Source: Lycocorax pyrrhopterus obiensis (taxonomy: Eukaryota > Chordata > Aves > Passeriformes > Paradisaeidae). Taken from it: 64,000 nucleotides of DNA. This document shows positions 50,783-62,210 of this stretch, in pieces. The stretch spans positions 49,564,717 to 49,628,716 of the forward strand of contig JACSVZ010000002.1 in NCBI GenBank assembly GCA_014706295.1, given 5' to 3'. Within the stretch, counting starts at the first letter, position 1. Every line of letters begins with the position of its first letter. Both the position numbers and the translations under genes were made by a program. The notes beneath the pieces are model-generated. The model did no database searches. It was not told where the DNA came from and saw nothing but the letters and a program-made list of their open reading frames with translations.

Positions 50783-53539
50783 AGCATGATCTGCTTGTGG
50801 AACATCAAACAAGAGCAATTTCCTAACAACAGCCATGGCTAAATTGATCTACTGCACCTCAAACAGCTTTATCAGTGAGAGAGAGATTGAGTCCCTTTTA
50901 TATTTTCTTAGTTACCATCATCAATTTGTCTATTATTTGACTCCTTCAGCTGTTACCTTTCTGACCCTCCACAAGTACAAGTATGATATTTGCCATTATC
51001 TAATTGGAAAGCACGTTTTGCTTTCCCTCATCTTTTCTGTCTCTCTTTTTTGCAGCAAGCTCTAGATTCCATTACTGCTGCTGCCACTGAGCCAGAAAGA
51101 TGTGAGCATGTACCATGGTATGCAGCAGGCATCAGCTCAAGGAAGTGGTCTGTTTGAAACTCTCCACTTTGCAGCAATGAGAAGCAAGATGCAACATAAG
51201 CAACCTCCCGGTCTCCCTGCTCTGAGACGTTCAACCTACAGTACATTCAGCCCACCTATACAATTTACACTGGATCGAAATCAATGTCTTTCCCTTTATA
51301 GAACACTGTCGACATTTTCATTCCAATAAATTAAAACCCTTACATTTCTGTGAAAGCAGATGACACTTTGCATTACGCACAAAAGATATCAAGTATTTTA
51401 GATGGTTGGGAGGAGAACATTTGTTCTCCTTGATCATTTCCAATGCAGATTGTTCCATATGCATAAGTTACAGCTGATGCAATGCAGAGACTGTCTTCAG
51501 AGCATGACCATGGATTTCTGAGCATAAATCAGTCCATGTGCTGACTGTGTGCAGCCAGACAGGGAATTCTAGAACCAGGCAGCTCCTCAGTGCTCATGCT
51601 ACACACACGGCGCATGTGTGTCCTGCGACACTGAGCAGCAAACGCACATCTGTTCAGCAAAGGCGCTCTCAGAGCACTTGGTTTTCTGGACATGCCTCCG
51701 TGCATTTAATATGCACGTGCACACTGAATCCCAGGTATCACAAAGCAAGCAAATCTACTCTAGGTGCACACATAGAGATGCATCCTATCCTAATGCCAAG
51801 GCATTCAAATTCCTCCTAGACAAAATTTCTTGGCAGAACAGTAAGATATGTCTGAGGAAACCCAAATGCCTGGTAGCTCTAATCCTGGCCACTCTTGAGC
51901 TATCACAATGGATGAAGACAACTGCCAAAATTAAGAGCCAAAATTTAAGTAGGCTGCCAAATTCAGCATTGCTAAAACACTTTCAAGCATACTGATTGCA
52001 CAGAGAGTTGCAAGTGGAGAAAAAGACATAAGACCAAATCCATTCATGCTACAAATTTGTCTACTGTGCAACTTCTGAGGAAATAAGAAACAGAGACATC
52101 ATAGGTCTCTTCCACATCAGTGTTGCTCTAAAAATGAACTAACAAAGTATTCTACCTACTATAAGCCCACGTAACAGAGGTTTCATTATTACTACTGCTA
52201 CTAATTTGGAGATTCCAATGCAGGCAGAAATTATCAAATGCCAAATTCAGAAAGTCTGGTCAAGCACTGGTACTGCCTAAAATAAAGCAACATGTTCTAG
52301 AAAACTTGAGGTCTACTGTGTCTGAATTCCATGGCCAATGGAAGCTGTCCTCCAATGTGAATTTCTCCACTACCTGCTATGCACCATCAAGTCACACATG
52401 GAACAGAAAACCATGTGAAAGCCAGATAAAGTGAGAAGAGACTTTGTGTTATGGATTTATGGCTCCAGAGTACCATAAAGAGATGGCATGGGGAGAGTTA
52501 TCCCACGGTAACTGATTCTTTGGATTTGCAGCAATGATTTTATTGTCACCAAAAAAAAATCTGGAAAGTCTACCTCTTTTCCAGCCTACTAAAACAGATC
52601 TTGGTGAAGCCAATGGCAAACTGTTTAATATCAAGAATTACACACTCCTTACCACCATCACCACTCCCAGAAATCTCACATAAAATCTTCTCAACAAAAC
52701 TCTTATTCCTGCAGTGTTTTCCCCAACCTGCACTTTTGCAATGATAAAAAAAAAACCAACCCTTTTTTTCCTTCCTCTCACAGTTTACAGCTTCGTTCTC
52801 AGCTTAAGACATATTTAGGATTAATGCTTTTATTTTAAAGGAGAAAGATTAAGTATTTTTAGCCCCTGTGAAACAAGATGATGTATGCTGCAATTGTCAA
52901 GTCCGTGTTAAATTGCATGTAGCACATTCTGTAGCTCATAAATATTTAAGATGACTAAATAATTATCCTAGACTCCTCAACTTGCCTTTCCTTATTAGTT
53001 CCATGGGGAACAAGGAAAGCATTTGTTCTTCTTCAGCCATACAGACAATTATTGTATTGCAAAATATCCTCTTTCTGTTGTTGGTGATGCTGCTACATGA
53101 TTCTCTCCTATTGTGGTATGAAGGAATTAGCCTCTTTCAGGGGACAGAAGAGCCCCCACTTCCTCACCAGATCAATCCAGCAAGCTTGGCAACTTTTCCA
53201 AAACATCTCCATCAAAGCACACCCCATCTCTCTTAATTCCACCCTTAGCCTCCTGTTTCCAGTAGCAGAGGGTAAGAGCACCCTGAATTATACAAGATTC
53301 AGAGTACCAAGCAGGGAAGCGTGTCTTTGCTTGGAGCAGTTCAGTGGGGAAGTGACAGGGGCTGAATGGATGCAGGTGTATCTATTTAAACCAGTAGCTG
53401 TAAAGAGGAGGATGAGCCAGCAGCCCTCTCACCATGGAAGAGCACTGAACAGAATTTTTACTGTTGCTTTACAGCTTATTCTCCTCTCTGCCTGTTTTCA
53501 ATGCAGCCATATGGTAGCAAGCAGATACTCACAACCTAA

Positions 53540-53880
53540 TAGCAGATGAAGAGCCTGCACACTCTCGCAGGCAGCAGACCATGCCCCAGCAGTCGGAGTG
53601 GCAACACCCAACAGCAAAGCCAAGGAAAAAGAGCTGCCTCCCAGATGGCTGGGATGCAGAGCTTTGTCTCAAAGCCTAAGCTTCTTGCTTCTGCAGCTGT
53701 CAGATCTGTCACCATGGTTCACTACCCGCTGCCACCGCCCCCACCCCCTTCCACTCGGGTGCAGTGCAAGAGAAGCAGAGCAGGAGCACAACACCGACCT
53801 CCAGCGAGTGCCCCGCCTTCGGAGTGCTCTTGTCATGCTGTGCTGGGATTAACATGCCTTGGAATGCCACTGTAAAAGAA
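53540..53880 (+). other. GC-richer patch with overlapping open frames
   Basis: This patch is clearly richer in G and C than its flanks and includes a CCACCGCCCCCACCCCCTTC pyrimidine/C-rich run. Two frames are open across most of it (53546-53875 and 53598-53852), and a third of 150 codons (53097-53549) ends where they begin. None has a domain, signal peptide or membrane segment that I recognise, and codon usage looks random. It might be a non-coding exon, a decayed retrocopy or plain composition drift. I do not call a gene. Confidence 0.35.
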
Positions 53881-54950
53881 GGTGCGTGGCATCAAGTCAA
53901 AATAGCCCAAGTAGTTGCTGTAATGTGCATCTGTGCTGAGCAGAAATCTACAATTGTCTAGAAAAAGCGTGGTGGCAGAGATCTGCCACTGCTGTGTTAA
54001 GAATTCAGCTTAGACACAGTGCCTAGATGCTGAGGAAGGTGAGATGTGTAAGAGCTGAAAACTTTTGAAGCACTTTTCTTGCCTTATTTGCATTTTTCAG
54101 ATTCCCCTTCATTTTAAAATTCAAAATAATGAAAACAATAACATAGTTGGGACAGATCTATGTGGGGGACCACTGAGAAATTAAGGAGTCTAAAGGCGTG
54201 AAATTAGCGTGCAGAAACCAAAGCACGTTACATACCTACGGGAATGCTCTCATTCAGAAATAAATTGGCTTAAAGTTCACTGTGGCTTAATACTCCCTGG
54301 AAGATCATTATTTCCAGTGACTGGGAAAACCAACATGTAAATCAGCATATTTTAGGGTGCAGTTTGACAAGATTGCAAAGCCTGTATAGTCTTACTGCTA
54401 CCAAAATAGGTACAGGAGCAAGCAGCTCCCTCCATTTCTCCCCTGTCACACTTTGCTTCCCTTCCTTTTGTTCCGGCTCCACACTTCTTTGACCCCTCAA
54501 TGGGCCTGTTCAATTAACTAATCCAGCAGAAAACTAACAAGCAAGAAAAATAAATAAATTTTAAAAAGTGATAAGATGCAATAACTTGAAACTAATTTTG
54601 TAGTCAACATAGGGAGTTTTATATCAGGTCCTTATTATAAACTTTTGCTAGGATAGGTTTATGAGCTACAAGCCTGCAAGGAAAAAAAACAAAGGGAGGA
54701 AACAAAAAACCAAAACCAACCCCAACATGCCCACGAGTAACACAATACCTGCAAAATGTTAGGATTTAGTTAAGCTACATCAGTCAGATATGGCATACAG
54801 TTGTGGTAGAACAGTCTGCTTCCCTTTGTCTGGCTGGTAGCACTGCAAGGAGAATTCTGCCCATGTGGTGGTAATGGTGGGAGCAGCTAGAGACAAGCCT
54901 TTGCCATCCTATCTCACTGTTAATTCCCCAGAAAATAAATAAGTCCAAAA

Positions 54951-54987
54951 AACCAACCAACCAACCAACCAACCAACCAACCAACCA
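54951..54987. repeat. (AACC)n microsatellite
   Basis: About nine perfect AACC units. On the minus strand it gives a GGTT repeat, which produces the repeated LVGW residues in the open frame at 54784-54993. The frame is an artefact of the repeat. Confidence 0.95.
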
Positions 54988-56289
54988 CTCCACAAAAACA
55001 AAGCAACAAAAAATAGATGGAAAAAAAATTCCTCACAGATAATTCAAGTTTGCATGCTAAGTTCAGTATAAAATACATGACACATACTATTCAAAAAGTC
55101 CTGGAACTAAGAAAAAACAAGTCCAAAGTAGTGTCTAAAATTAGTCAAATAAAAACCATTCCCTTTAAAGCTGTTGCTAAAAAATGGGAGGAAAGCAACA
55201 ACAGAAACAAGGAAATAATTTGACAATGAATGAAGATTTACAGTGACACTATTCAGACATGTTTTGATGAAAGGGAGTATAATTACTGGTACAGATGCCA
55301 TATAGAGGGCAAATATTTCATATTCTCCTCATCAATATTGCTGTCCTTGTGCTCAGATTAAACAAGCCAGGCCAGATCAATAGGCAAAGTTTGAGACTGC
55401 ACTATGTAGTGCACAGAGCAAAGAATTGCAGGGAGGGAAGGGTTTTGACAGTGCCTACTTTGAAAATGTCAAACTTCTACATCCTGCCTTTTGTTCTGAA
55501 TCTAGCATAGATTGAAGAAAATGAGCAAAGCTTAATCCAGATAAATGTGAGATTGTGGATTTGAATCAATCAAATCATCTGTACAAAAGAAGGAATAGTT
55601 TTCTATAGAACAGTATTACCTCTGCTTAGGAAAGCTCTTGAGACCGTAAACCATTGGAAGCTGAGAAATTACCTGGGGAGGAGAGGTGAAAAGAAACTAC
55701 CATTACTGAGTGTCTGCTTTTGTACATGTGATTTTACTGAGGCACTGCTACTGACCGCTACTGGAGAGAGGATCATGGGCTAGAGGGACATGTTGCCTGA
55801 CCTTGGCACAGCTATTCTTAATTTCTCCGTGTTGTTGCTACCTCCATCATTGTGCTAGGGAAACAGAAGTGGTGGAAGTCTCTTTGGAGCACGGGACAGA
55901 AGAAGCATTTCAATAAGCCAAGTCTTCGTTTCACACAGACGTGTCAATCATATAATCCCTTGAGGAACACCTAGGCTGACTTAGCGTCTTTGGATTGCCT
56001 GCGACGCTTTTTCAAAGCAAACAAACCATTGATGACGGAGATTTTGATCAAGTCCTTCTGTTTGACTATAAAATGTACTTTCATGCAGAACACTGTCTTG
56101 AAAGATTGCACCAGGTGTCACAAATGACATAAACTGAAGATTTGTTGCTACCAGCTTGGAATTGCTTATGCTGCAGAGCACTTACTGTTGATAATAAAGG
56201 GCCAAATTAAAACAGATTTTTGTCAGCAGTTCTGCGTCAAGGGAGACTGTTTCAGCTCAGACCCTGCGGAAGTCCAGTTCTATTAATTA

Positions 56290-57030
56290 TTTTCATCAAG
56301 AAGTTAGGTCAGCACACACAAAACATACAGATGACACCAAGCTGGAATGGTTTGCTGTTACAGCAAAAGAAAGAAAAAATAATCCAATGTCACCAATGAA
56401 AAAAATGTGTAAAGACAAATGCAAAGTACTCCATTTATTAAGGGTAAATCAAGTGCAAAACTGAGAAATTAGTGTAGGCAACTCTTCTGAAGAAAAGGGT
56501 TTGAAGCTGTAGAGGAACACAGACCATTGACTCATTTCTAGGATGATACATAAAAGCAGCTATCACTTTGAGATGCATTAACAGAAATACCCTATGCAAG
56601 AAAAGGATGACAATTATTTATTCTGTTCAGTACTGTTGAGATTTCAGTTGCAATGCTGCATTCAGATTTGAGAAGGATAAAGCCAAACGAGAGAGCAGAG
56701 GGGAGCTACATGAAATAAAAGATCTGTGGGGAAGAAAAAGGAAACTAAATAGGATCGCAGGAGAAGAGATATGATGACAGAATGTAGAGGGTTGCTTTGA
56801 AGAGAAAGGTAACCAGTCATTCCCATGTCTAGTGGGGAGACAGGACAATAAAAGATTAGCTAAATTTGAAGCAGATAAGGTTTAGGTTAGCTACTGGAAA
56901 AAGCTTGTTAACTGCAAGGATTACAAAGAATTGAAAAAGATACTCAGGGCTCTACAAATTTTTACCTACAGGGATTTTGGGAATAGATTTAACAAACCTT
57001 TGCCAAGGTGATGTTAATTCTAAACACAAC
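56290..57030 (+). mobile_element. Ancient CR1-like LINE fragment
   Basis: Degraded CR1 on the plus strand. ACAGATGACACCAAGCTGGA (56328-56347) is the FADDTKLG-coding block. It is followed at the expected distance by ACAAATGCAAAGTACTCCAT (56416-56435), matching the CKVLH segment. Weaker matches then follow to the end of ORF2, including a GATTTAGG-like segment and TTTAGGTTAGCTACTGGAAA at 56881-56900, which corresponds to the FRLATGKS-like region. No terminal octamers are seen. Frame breaks are frequent, so it is non-functional. Ends are approximate. Confidence 0.7.
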
Positions 57031-60000
57031 TGGTAGCTCCAGAACTTACAGAAGATTCCAGAAATCTCACATGGCTAGAAATCTTTAAATACCATGTTTT
57101 CCCTGCTGGGTTGATGGAAAAGTCTGTATTTAGACATTTGGGATTTTTAAGTAGAAAATGAACTAATAAAGCAAGCTTCAAATGTACATAGGAAAAATGT
57201 CACTCATTCACAAGAACAATTTCAAAAAAAATGCTGAGAAATAAACATAAATGTGAAGCACATTATTTATGACAATCTAATTCAGTCTCCTGTGGATGAT
57301 ATGAGTCATCTGAGTGGGCTTGGGGAGTAATTTTAGGTAAACTCACAGCAATTTATTCTGCAAAATAATGTTCATCAATATAATATTTACAGCTAGGTGA
57401 AAAGAGAGATGATATCTTGCTCTTTCATTTCTGATACTGGGTAGCTATATAAGCAGAATTACATTTTAAATACCAAGCATAAAAAGACATTTGGTATCAA
57501 CATCTTATAGGAAAACTCAAGGCTCGCTAGTGGATGAAAAAGAGGCTACAGTGACAGTTTCCTGTCTTTAGTCAGTGGCCAGGGAAGCTCTGCTTAACCA
57601 AGTACCAAATTCCCTTTCCAAAATTCAAACTTAGCCAGACAATGCAAAGTGAGTTCTTCCACTCAAAATTGGTTATAAAATGAGATACCATTCATAGATT
57701 CCCTACTCTCCCTTTCAGGAGAGTCTGCTTGCATGTAGGCTTGCATTTTTTAATCCCAGAAGGTTAGAAAGAATCTCAGATCCCACAGTCAACTCGGCCT
57801 CAATCATACTTCTGATTTTTCTAGGAGCCCTAGAACACAGTTGTAATACAAACTGAAAACTCTATTTCTGGAGTTCAGAAGTTGAGCCAAGTTGTTATAT
57901 AAGCCCATGTATTGCTATCCTATAATTCAAATCTTTGTTTCACACAGAACTAATTATTAGGAAAGAAGATAGACACAGGGAGGGGGAAATGCTCCTTACC
58001 ACATCCTCTAGATTAATTACCAGATAGCTTCAGCTATGTCTGAAGCAAGTGGAGAAATGTCAATCCATTCTCAAGAAGGCCAAAGTAATGTTCTTTGGAA
58101 AACAACAAAACACAATGCTCTCTTCAGCACATGCATGTACACAAGTAATCAGAAGTCACTTACGACACTCAGGTGAGCAAATTCATCTCCATCAGTAAAC
58201 AAACAAAGAAGGTTCCCCAAAATAATAATAATAATAATTAAAAAAATAAAACACATTTTTCTGTATTCCTGTCAAAGAGTTTCCTTAGTGACTGCATGCG
58301 CAGTCTTGAGATTGTCCCATGGCATTCCAAGTGAATCATTTATAATAAGAAGGGTTAGAAATGTGCATATTCAAAAATAACCACAAGCTGTGTATTTGTT
58401 TAGAACTATGTCCCCCTTGTGGATGAGTCAGGGGAATACAGACATGGATCAAAGGCAAAAGAAGGGGGTTTTTAAACATCATGTAAAGGCTGGTTCCTGC
58501 CACATAGAAGTCCCTCTACAAATTCATAGCAACTTGTGTACTGGGAAATTCAAGCTCAATTCTACTTTGAAAGAAGTGTCAAGTTCTCAAAATTGTGTTT
58601 TTCTCTAGTGTGGAAAGAAATTATTCTCCTTAAAATAAAAAAAAGAATATATGATCAATAATAATAATAAAGACAAGGTTCACTCACACCAGGGATTCTG
58701 CCAGTCACATATAATACAATTTGAGATGGGGTCCCCAAGAGTCACAGACAAACAGAATCACTTCCTTCACTCAATATTGGGGTTTAATCACAGGGTTTAA
58801 CCCCACACTAACCTCTTCAGTTTTATTACCAGCTTCAGAGATATGATCCCATCCTACAACTTCAGTTCCTCCTGAGTGACATCAGAGAGATCAAAGTGTA
58901 ATTCTGAATTTCCCTGTAGTTTGTTACACATCAAATCTAAAACAAGTAAAGCCCACATGACACATGAGACATACTCATGGGACAAGGAGAAGGAAAAAAG
59001 CAAACTTACCCTTTAAACATCCAAGCCCTCTGCCCATAGATAACCTCCTCTTCAGAAAGGGAGCATTAATGGAGACAAACAGCAACAGATTTGTCTAATG
59101 CCATCTCCATGCACCCTCAGGAAAATCCTCCCCCCACACTACTACCCCTCACTAAGTACAGACACATCACTTGGACCAAATTATGTTCCTGTTCACTGAA
59201 GAAAGAGAAATTTACCTCTTTGTAAAAACTACTTTGTAAACAACCTGATTTACCCAGCTGCATATTACATGAAGCAAGATAATAACCCAGTGTTTACACG
59301 TTACTGCCCTTGCTACAGCACTTTTGAACAGCAGAAATCTAGAATCTAGAAATGCCTGGGTTTAATAATTCTTGTATTTAATTTTCACAATTAGGTAGCA
59401 CCATATAAGCAAGAGTATTCTTATCTTGATCAGAGTTTTTAAAGAAGTCATTTTGCACTTTTCAAACAACTTCTCCCAAATAAATATTAATGATTGGACC
59501 AGTTTCATGCTATGACATTCAATTTGAAAGAGCATGGCAGTATTTGTGCCTCCAAAAGCACTAGATTAGAAAAAAATCAAAAATATTTGGTGCCTGGTTG
59601 AGTACTTCTTGAATGAAAATGGATAATAATAATGGATTTTATAACTACAGTTATCAATTGCAAACAACATCACAGTATATTTTTTAAAAATATGAGATTG
59701 CATGGGCTTTTTCCTCTGTTTTTTCTTTTTTATACATTCTACTTTACACTATATTTTGATTTAACAGAAATATGTACAAACTACAGCACATCTAGAACAG
59801 AAATTCTAGAGAGGGACAGATTACAGTGAAGATGCTACCTCCACTTAGATCCCTCTGAAAAGGCTTGGAGAACACATGCTTCTGTAGATACTGTTCCACC
59901 TTTCCAACATTTATTAAGACTCTATGTGGAGCAAAAACTTACAAGCATCATTTTAACTTTCAAAATGGATCAGGAAACCTCCCTTGCTCAGCTGTGCTGA

Positions 60001-60164
60001 TGTATCAGCACAAATTCACAGGTAGAGGCTCCAAGACCAAGATCGGGCTTTAGGATGCAGACAAATAGAAAATACATGCATTTGTAGAGAGTTAGCAACC
60101 CTTGAGTGGGTCAGCAGCCACGAGCAGACAGCAAACATGGCCAAACATCCCTGTCCTGGGGCCA
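57031..60164. other. Unique non-coding stretch
   Basis: AT-rich with no recognisable gene. It contains AAT triplet repeats at 58220-58239 and 58656-58671. No frame exceeds about 72 codons. Confidence 0.55.
58220..58239. repeat. (AAT)n microsatellite
   Basis: Six AAT units, followed closely by an A run. A second, shorter AAT run lies at 58656-58671. Confidence 0.9.
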
Positions 60165-60510
60165 CTCCAGAGCAGCTGCATTGCTCTCTACAAGGAGGCT
60201 GCAGCCAGGTGGGGGTCGGTGTCTTCTCCCAAGGAACAAGTGATAGGTCAAGAGGAAATGACCTCAAGTTGCACCAGAGGATGTTTAGATTGAATATTAT
60301 GAAAAATTTCTTTGTGGAAAGGGTTTCCAAGCATTGAAACAGGCTGCCCAGAGAAGGGGTTGAGTTGCCATCCCTAGAGGTATTTGAAAGTCATACAGAT
60401 GTAACAATTAGGGACATGGTTTAGTGGTGGACATGGCAGTGCTGAGTTAACTGTTGGTCTTGATGTTCTAAGAGATCATTTCCAATCTAAAGGATTCTAT
60501 GATTTTACGT
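60165..60510 (+). mobile_element. CR1 LINE 3' fragment
   Basis: Collinear with the avian CR1 3' region. TTGCTCTCTACAAGGAGGCT (60181-60200) is followed by GGTCAAGAGGAAATGACCTC, a TTTAGATTGAATATTATGAA segment, CAGGCTGCCCAGAGAAGGGG (60341-60360) and GAGTTGCCATCCCTAGAGGT. The 3' end is CTAAAGGATTCTATGATTTT, with one intact ATTCTATG. About 345 bases are present. The overlapping open frames at 60016-60337 on both strands are due to this repeat. Confidence 0.92.
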
Positions 60511-61739
60511 CTATCCTGCATTGCTTGAAACCAGTGACACTCCACAGTCATTATGTGCAGGGTGCAAGGTGTACTATTTTTAGAAAGGTACAAACGTGAA
60601 AAGTCTTTAACTCACCAAACTGCATCTCTCAGGCATTTTCTTTCTTATTTGCACAACTTCTTGTTTGCTAAAACTGTTCCAAACTCAAGAAAAAAGAAGG
60701 AGAGCTTTTAAAACTTTTTGTATTTCATGTGTCTTTAGCTTATTAGAAAGGTTGTTGTTTCTAGATCTAATACATAACTTCCCACTCTTTGGTTCAATCA
60801 AATTCCAAATACACATACAAAGCAGAGAGAAAGAGGTCTCTCATGAAAATGACACTGCTGTTATTCATTTGACTGCTGCACCCCTTCACATAGCAGTGTG
60901 ATGTAAACTTCAACTACCTCACCTAACTTCTTGGAAAAAAAGAAAACAGCATTTCTAGCAGTTTCTATCAAAACTCCTTTCTCCACCAACAAAACAGTTC
61001 CAGAATTCCCCTATGAGCAGAAAGCTCATATACCACCTTCCCTATTTTATGCTATTGCTATATAAATGCAAAATGCCATCTTGTTGTGTATGCACCTATG
61101 TAGATAGGAATATCTGAATACAGGGGAAGATGGCTATCATTTGTTTATTGGTAGGATTTTTGACACTTTCTCATATAACATTTTTATACTATGTGACTAA
61201 AACCAAAATGGGTTAAATGAAACTGTTGTAACTACACACATATATAGCTATACGACAGAAAAATGTGCTCTAAATAATTACCAATGGCTCAGCATTAAAG
61301 CAAAGCATAGCAAGATGAAACTCCACAAGATAGTAGTCTTCTTCCCATGCGACTGAAAATCACAACTAATCAAATTTGTATGATGCAATAAGAAGTATGC
61401 TCATTAAATATGCAAATCACAACAGTGTAGAGGTGACTTAAGCATGTTTGAACCATTGTTACAGTTCAAAAATATTGGAAAACTGGAATTTAAAAACAAA
61501 AGATACTAATCAATAAAGACAACTTCCTACAAAAATAAGCAAACTCTGCAAACATAAAAAGTGATTTATTAACTGTTTTGCAGAAGGCATAGAGAGGATG
61601 TCGGTGATTGTGAATTATAAGCTAGGGTAAGGCAAGAATGTTGTGCTTTTAAGAAAACGACAAATGCGATCTTGACGTGCATAAATAAAACTATTGTTGG
61701 CAAGTTATACTCAGTAATCATCTTGTTTATGGTGCAGCT
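60511..61739. other. Unique non-coding stretch
   Basis: Lies between two plus-strand CR1 fragments. AT-rich, with no gene, RNA or repeat recognised. Confidence 0.5.
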
Positions 61740-62210
61740 AGTCAGATCTCTATTATATGTTCCAGTTGGACAAAGTCCAGAACAGATCAATGAGAAAGAG
61801 GTCTACAAAATATGATCTATATGGAAAAAGGGAAGGAATAGTAGTTATCTAATCTAGACAAGATAAGGCTGAAAAGTGGGATAATATAATAAGCACAGCA
61901 GAAAGGAATGAAAACACGAAAATGAAAATGGTTTTCTTGTCCTAACTGAAGATGGGGTAAGTGAAGAATTTAAATTACAGTAAAAGAAGGAGGAAAAAAA
62001 AAGAAAAAAAAACTTTGTAGCAGTAAGGGTTGTTACAGATTTTATAGATTGCTTAAGACATCATGGAATCTCTTGCTGGAAAGGTTTTGGTCTTAAAAAA
62101 TGATCAGATAAAATTCATTCAGGAATGTTTTTAAATTGTCTTGGTGGACTTTGGGGACAAAGAGATGAATTAGATGACCTTTTTAAGGTTCTTTCAGTCC
62201 TTTGATTCTC
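61740..62210 (+). mobile_element. Ancient CR1-like LINE 3' fragment
   Basis: Degraded CR1 3' region on the plus strand. GTCCAGAACAGATCAATGAG (61775-61794) is consistent with the VQRRATKMI-coding part. Weaker sequence follows, then the clearest part, 62088-62209: ATTCATTCAGGAATGTTTTT, GATGAATTAGATGACCTTTT (62163-62182) and CAGTCCTTTGATTCTC at the 3' end. This matches the end of old sauropsid CR1 copies, where the tail reads GGACTAGATGACCTC, then TTCCAGCC, then GATTCT. An A-rich insertion (61994-62011) interrupts it. The 5' limit is uncertain. Confidence 0.7.

Larger units (their letters stand above)
45756..56289. other. Unique non-coding stretch with a GC-richer patch
   Basis: No gene supported. 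It contains a 15/16-bp triplication (46219-46264), a (CAAA) microsatellite (48845-48880), a 14-bp perfect palindrome (50769-50782), a GC-richer patch (about 53540-53880) with three overlapping open frames, and an (AACC) microsatellite (54951-54987). A short segment around 55530-55590 vaguely recalls CR1 but is too weak to call. Confidence 0.5.

Noticed and set aside
54784..54993. Minus-strand frame with repeated LVGW residues
   Set aside because: The repeat is the (AACC)n microsatellite read in one frame.
55500..55700. Possible weak CR1 similarity (AGATAAATGTGAGATTGTGG)
   Set aside because: Only a short, poorly matching segment, with no collinear neighbours.
58409..58422. CTCF-like TGTCCCCCTTGTGG
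   Set aside because: Four mismatches to the core consensus, too weak to list.
60016..60337. Overlapping frames on both strands
   Set aside because: They run through a CR1 3' fragment and are explained by it.
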